In this document: one piece after another, positions 60,699-64,000 of the stretch
Layout: every line of letters starts with the position of its first letter
Numbering within the stretch: position 1 is the stretch's first letter
DNA from: CAYNRA01 sp046296415
Lineage (GTDB): Bacteria; Bacteroidota; Bacteroidia; Cytophagales; Spirosomataceae
NCBI GenBank assembly: GCA_046296415.1
Contig: JBKBLN010000001.1
Span: forward strand, 124,001-188,000
Reading direction: 5' to 3'
Length of the DNA: 64,000 nucleotides
Made by a program: the position numbers and the translations under genes
Notes under the pieces: model-generated
Database searches by the model: none
Told to the model about the DNA's origin: nothing
What the model saw: only the letters and a program-made list of their open reading frames with translations

Positions 60699-61718
60699 TT
60701 GTGCTGTCACAATTCGCAAGCTTAATTCCACCACTTCCCCCATGTTTTTACAGGATAGGAACTGGGGGTTTTTGTAATGTTGTGTCAGTTCTCGCTTGAG
60801 TTGATCTAAATTATTAGGCAAACTTAAGGTATCTCGCTTCATGGCTTCCAGAAGATCATGCAGCCGAACCTTTTCGGCTAACACCCGATGGGCAATCAGG
60901 GAGCGTTCCTCGGTTTGATATTGTTGGACAGACTCGGGCGTCATGTACCGCATGCCCATCTGGATGATTGGATTATTTTGTTTGAAATACTGAGGCATGT
61001 AAACGGATTTGCTCGCTTCATACGACTGTTGATCAAAATCAATCGCTCGAATGCGGTAATGAAAATCCTCAAAATCAGGGATGATAATCACCACAAAATT
61101 GGAGGAATGCATGTCGCCCAAAAGCCGAACAAAACATCTTTCATTGAATTTAATGAATTCTTTGGCTAATCGAATGGGGTTTAAATTGACATCGTTCAGA
61201 TGATTTGCCATAAATAGATCCCCGGTAATCCCTGCAATGTGTTCTTCCACTAAGGTTTCTCCATGGGTAATATACAAGACGGCATTGGGTGACAACAACT
61301 GTTCCAATTCCAATCCATAAACCCGAGAAGCATCAGCCTTCTTGATGTAAAAGTAATCGTAATTATCATTTACCTTGTTGATGATCCGAATGCGGAAGGG
61401 AGAAGTATTGGCATACGTACAGATATCCACCCGATCCACGACGAGGTGTTCGATGACATCGGTATTGCCATCGGTTTTCAAATCGGCGTAAATCATCTTG
61501 AGATTTTCATAAATTTCCTCCATATCGGTGGGCGGATAATAGACAGACTCCCACAAGGTGTCCTGCCCCTTTTTATCGTACAATGGAACGCGCATACTGA
61601 ATCGCAAGAGGTCGGAGTAATTCAAGGGCAACGCCTTCTCCCGCTGGTATTTGGTCAGGTACTTTCGAAGTTTGGGAGAAATCTGAAATGCAATTTTTCG
61701 TTTGGTGATAAGAGCCAT
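60690..61718 (-). CDS. Divergent kinase-like protein (APH/choline-kinase-like fold suspected)
   Basis: A 342-residue protein from the ATG at 61718; seven codons more are possible to 61739. Numbered from that longer form, YIKKADASRV (131-140) could hold a beta-3 lysine (133 or 134), YGLELEQLLS (141-150) the helix-C glutamate, GDMHSSNFVV (208-217) the catalytic loop D-x-H-x-x-N, and AIDFDQ (232-237) the DFG-like metal site. This order and spacing match aminoglycoside phosphotransferase-like and lipopolysaccharide kinase-like folds. No annotated family is recognised. Substrate is unknown, and no partner gene is adjacent. Confidence 0.55.
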   Translation of the reverse strand: MALITKRKIAFQISPKLRKYLTKYQREKALPLNYSDLLRFSMRVPLYDKKGQDTLWESVYYPPTDMEEIYENLKMIYADLKTDGNTDVIEHLVVDRVDICTYANTSPFRIRIINKVNDNYDYFYIKKADASRVYGLELEQLLSPNAVLYITHGETLVEEHIAGITGDLFMANHLNDVNLNPIRLAKEFIKFNERCFVRLLGDMHSSNFVVIIIPDFEDFHYRIRAIDFDQQSYEASKSVYMPQYFKQNNPIIQMGMRYMTPESVQQYQTEERSLIAHRVLAEKVRLHDLLEAMKRDTLSLPNNLDQLKRELTQHYKNPQFLSCKNMGEVVELSLRIVTAQLK

Positions 61719-61793
61719 AAATGGATGATTTCGTCGCAAAAAAGGTGAAAATAAAAGAATTAATTCATCAAATGTATCAGGAATTACGAAGGA

Positions 61794-61825
61794 TTTACGT
61801 TATTTTAGCGATTATGTTTCTTTTG
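61794..61825 (+). promoter_or_regulatory. Candidate promoter of the coiled-coil gene
   Basis: TTTA at 61794-61797, 20-nt spacer, TTCTTTTG at 61818-61825: one mismatch in each box of TTTG-N20-TAnnTTTG. The leader to the ATG at 61899 would be about 67 nt. Confidence 0.4.
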
Positions 61826-61898
61826 AAATAGAGAACGAATCACTCAAGTTCATTCTTTCCAGCAGACTAAAATCTGCCTTCCACCTAACCATAACGCT

Positions 61899-62849
61899 AT
61901 GATGGAACAACCCGAAAAAAACAACACGGTCGTAAAAGCGGTCCTTGTTTTGGCGATTGCTTTTGCTACACTCTTTGGCTTTTTGTACTTCAGTGCACGC
62001 CAAGAAGTTGACCAACGCGCGATCGACAATTCCGAGCTTACCAAGGAATTATTACTCACCAATACCAAATTGGACTCGATCTCCGCTCAACTAGATGCCC
62101 GTATAGCAGAGGTATCAGCACTGGGTGGTCAAGTCGAAGAACTGGAAGCGATCAAAGCGCGTCTGGAAGAAGATAAACGCCGGCTAATCAATGGCAAAGA
62201 CGTCTCGATGAAAGAGTACAAAGCCAAAATCAAAAATTATGAGGCCTTGCTTGCCGAGAAAGACAACGAAATTGGTAAACTCCGTGAGGAAAATCGACTC
62301 CTGGCTTCTGCCAATGAAAATCTATCTTCTGAGAACTCCAATCTCCGGACAGAAAAGTCCTCGCTTCTATCAGAAAAAGCAGCCTTGAGCGACTCAGTTA
62401 CTTCCTACAGCCGAAGCAACCGTGAACTTAAAGAAAAAGTTACCTTGGCAGCGGCCTTGAAAGCGATGAACATCTCAATCGCTGCCATCAATTCCAGAGG
62501 GAAAGAACGGGATGGCGAAACTTTCCGTGCACGCCGGGTAGACCGGATTAAAGTTGCATTTAAATTAGCCGAAAACCCCTTGACCAAACGGGAAAATAAA
62601 GTCATTTATCTCCGTCTATTGGATACTCAGGGTAATGTCATCGCTGACAACGCCACCGGGTCTGGTACGTTTATGTTTGGGGCCAAAGAAATGCAGTATT
62701 CCTCAAAACAAACCGTCCTGTTCGACAACAGTGGGCAAACCGTTGAATTCACCTATGATCGGAACACCAACTATGAAAAGGGTTCCTACACAGTAGAATT
62801 GTATTCTGAAGGTTTTAAAATCGGTCAATCTCAATTTATCATTAAATAA
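61899..62849 (+). CDS. Membrane-anchored coiled-coil protein
   Basis: A 316-residue protein. One membrane segment, VVKAVLVLAIAFATLFGFLYF (about 11-31), is followed by about 150 residues of heptad-rich coiled coil (for example QLDARIAEVSALGGQVEELEAIKARLEEDKRRLI). The last 120 residues, KVTLAAALKAMNISIAAINSRGKERDGETFRARRVDRIKVAFKLAENP to the end, form a beta-rich domain found in conserved Bacteroidota proteins of unknown function. The topology puts the coil and beta domain in the periplasm. The gene is monocistronic, ending in a strong terminator. Confidence 0.72.
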   Translation: MMEQPEKNNTVVKAVLVLAIAFATLFGFLYFSARQEVDQRAIDNSELTKELLLTNTKLDSISAQLDARIAEVSALGGQVEELEAIKARLEEDKRRLINGKDVSMKEYKAKIKNYEALLAEKDNEIGKLREENRLLASANENLSSENSNLRTEKSSLLSEKAALSDSVTSYSRSNRELKEKVTLAAALKAMNISIAAINSRGKERDGETFRARRVDRIKVAFKLAENPLTKRENKVIYLRLLDTQGNVIADNATGSGTFMFGAKEMQYSSKQTVLFDNSGQTVEFTYDRNTNYEKGSYTVELYSEGFKIGQSQFIIK

Positions 62850-62868
62850 GAACGGCCCATCCAAATCA

Positions 62869-62910
62869 AGCGGGGGGGAGCACTCTTTTCGAGTCTCCCC
62901 CCGCTTTTTT
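62869..62910. terminator. GC-rich terminator between convergent genes
   Basis: AAGCGGGGGGGAG-CACTC pairs with GAGT-CTCCCCCCGCTT, followed by a T run on the plus strand. The 3' foot overlaps the stop codon of the convergent efflux-adaptor gene by two bases (62909-62910). It should end the coiled-coil gene transcript, and possibly the other too. Confidence 0.88.
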
Positions 62911-64000
62911 ATTCCCTATTCTCTTCCATCATATACAAGGCATAAGCTCCCGACAATACCCATTGGGAGCTCCTTGGCCGGATACCCGCCGGTAACTCAA
63001 TCGGAATCCATCCCTCTTTTTCAGTGCCTATCCGGACCAACACCCGCTCAAAACTCCCGGGTGCAAGTTCCCGATATATCCAATTCTGAGAACCTCGTTG
63101 AACAACGGCCTCGGCGGGCAGACTCCAACTTTTGCGAGCAGGTTGAGCCAAAATAACATTCATGAAGGTGCCCGGTGCCATTCCTTCCATAGGTTGATCA
63201 AAATGACATTGCACATTGACCGTTTTATCCTCTGAATAGATAGGCGAAATGATCAGCACCTTCCCTGAATAAAATCGATCTGGCTTTGAGTTGGTGAAGG
63301 CCTGAAATGACTGCCCCACATACAACCGTTCCATGTCTTGTTCAAATACATGCAACGAAAGGTGGATATCCGTAGGTTCAATCAGGTCAAATAGGACATC
63401 GGTCGGTTGTACATATTTTCCAACATTTCCATACACCACGCTGACGATCCCATTGATCGGTGACTTGATCGTTAGAAATCGGGTAATTCCAGGATTGTGG
63501 GTAGGATCAATCCCCACCAAACGTAGTTTTTCTCCCAACGATTGCACTAATATCTTTTGCTGACTCAGTTGGTATTGGGTCTCCTGAAAAATCTTATCAC
63601 TTACCGCTTTGGACTCAGCCAACTCTTTTTGTCGCTGAAACTCAGTCGTAAGCCAGGCTAATTTATTTTGGGCAGATTGGAAACTCTCCAATAAGTCGAT
63701 GTAGGTCCTGTCCTCCAACACCGCAATGGCTTGTCCTTTTTTTACACGCATGCCCGGTAAAAGTGGAGTCCGATATAAATATCCTCCCATCGGGGGGGAA
63801 ATACTCACCCGATTTTGAGGTGGCACCTCCACCTTTCCGCGTACCTGAAAAGTTGACGCAAAGGTTCGTTCAGATAGTAATCCAACCGTAATCCCTCCCG
63901 TTGTTAATTGATCATTCGTTAAAGTAAGTTTCGATTGACGAGCATTTGCTTCGTCCTCGGTTTTGTCGGCTTTGGAGGACTGACAACTCATAGCGCCAAT
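62909..64000 (-). CDS. RND efflux periplasmic adaptor (HlyD/CusB-like), N-terminus outside window
   Basis: At least 363 residues are visible; the frame is open at the right edge and the first residues read IGAMSCQSSKADKTED, so the true start lies beyond 64000. Cys followed by Gln-Ser suggests a lipoprotein. QVRGKVEVPPQNRVSISPPMGGYLYRTPLLPGMRVKKGQAIAVLED is the barrel-sandwich (lipoyl) domain. A helical hairpin follows at about 110-160, then FLTIKSPINGIVSVVYGNVGKYVQPTDVLFDLIE, and a beta-barrel with GKVLIISPIYSEDKTVNV. It should link an inner-membrane RND pump to an outer-membrane channel, possibly for metals (CusB-type); the pump gene would be outside the window. Confidence 0.88.
   Translation of the reverse strand: MGAMSCQSSKADKTEDEANARQSKLTLTNDQLTTGGITVGLLSERTFASTFQVRGKVEVPPQNRVSISPPMGGYLYRTPLLPGMRVKKGQAIAVLEDRTYIDLLESFQSAQNKLAWLTTEFQRQKELAESKAVSDKIFQETQYQLSQQKILVQSLGEKLRLVGIDPTHNPGITRFLTIKSPINGIVSVVYGNVGKYVQPTDVLFDLIEPTDIHLSLHVFEQDMERLYVGQSFQAFTNSKPDRFYSGKVLIISPIYSEDKTVNVQCHFDQPMEGMAPGTFMNVILAQPARKSWSLPAEAVVQRGSQNWIYRELAPGSFERVLVRIGTEKEGWIPIELPAGIRPRSSQWVLSGAYALYMMEENRE

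Noticed and set aside
62871..62878. G7 tract as a phase-variation site
   Set aside because: It is an arm of a terminator hairpin and not in coding sequence.
1..64000. CRISPR arrays, IS elements, prophage or plasmid genes
   Set aside because: No spaced direct repeats, transposase, integrase or phage structural gene was seen in any frame.

Overview
The window looks like a chromosomal piece of a Bacteroidota bacterium, probably Cytophagales-like. The signs are a C-terminal sorting domain of type IX secretion (T9SS, type B), a Rho factor with a long acidic/proline-rich insertion, a TamA/TamB pair, a PspC/PadR pair, starts with no evident Shine-Dalgarno sequence, and several promoters fitting the Bacteroidota consensus TTTG-N20-TAnnTTTG. 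No rRNA, tRNA, CRISPR array or insertion sequence was seen.

Region 1 (1-18187, all minus strand) is a surface-polysaccharide locus. Read in the direction of transcription it holds a T9SS type B secreted protein, an initiating sugar-phosphate transferase, a Wzx flippase, a Wzy polymerase, a glycosyltransferase, the UDP-L-FucNAc set fnlA / cupin / fnlB / fnlC, a WbuB-like glycosyltransferase, and then a modification block: ATP-grasp, three tandem CapK/PaaK-type adenylate-forming enzymes, a NeuD-type acyltransferase and the start of a second ATP-grasp. A four-helix-bundle gene flanked by heptanucleotide repeats splits fnlB from fnlC.

Region 2 (18203-26332, minus) is leucine biosynthesis. leuC, leuD and leuA are preceded by a Leu-rich 24-codon leader ORF that stops 3 nt before leuC. 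leuA ends in a strong terminator. A periplasmic sugar-oxidation module follows (Tat-targeted small subunit, GMC oxidoreductase, TIM-barrel isomerase/lyase), then leuB with its own promoter just upstream of the polysaccharide locus.

Region 3 (26495-40302) is mixed. It has two GT-C-like membrane proteins, an AraC regulator, free-Met-R-sulfoxide reductase and an M19 dipeptidase, then the plus-strand ilvD-GT4-ilvB-ilvN-membrane protein-ilvC operon. ilvD has a leader with a promoter, a short ORF with four Leu codons and two mutually exclusive hairpins, which suggests attenuation. A shared hairpin terminator closes ilvC against rho.

Region 4 (40328-64000) is mostly housekeeping and envelope: rho, dapF, rplS, a double-VOC protein, GT2, Nnr, a BatA-like protein, TamA-like and TamB, a LolA-like secreted protein, PspC/GIN protein with PadR regulator, a small membrane protein, a kinase-like protein, a coiled-coil membrane protein and an RND efflux adaptor cut by the window end.

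The parts most worth a second look are the two branched-chain leader regions, the triple CapK block between ATP-grasp genes, the repeat-flanked four-helix-bundle insertion, the C11 tract in the PspC gene, and the divergent kinase-like protein.
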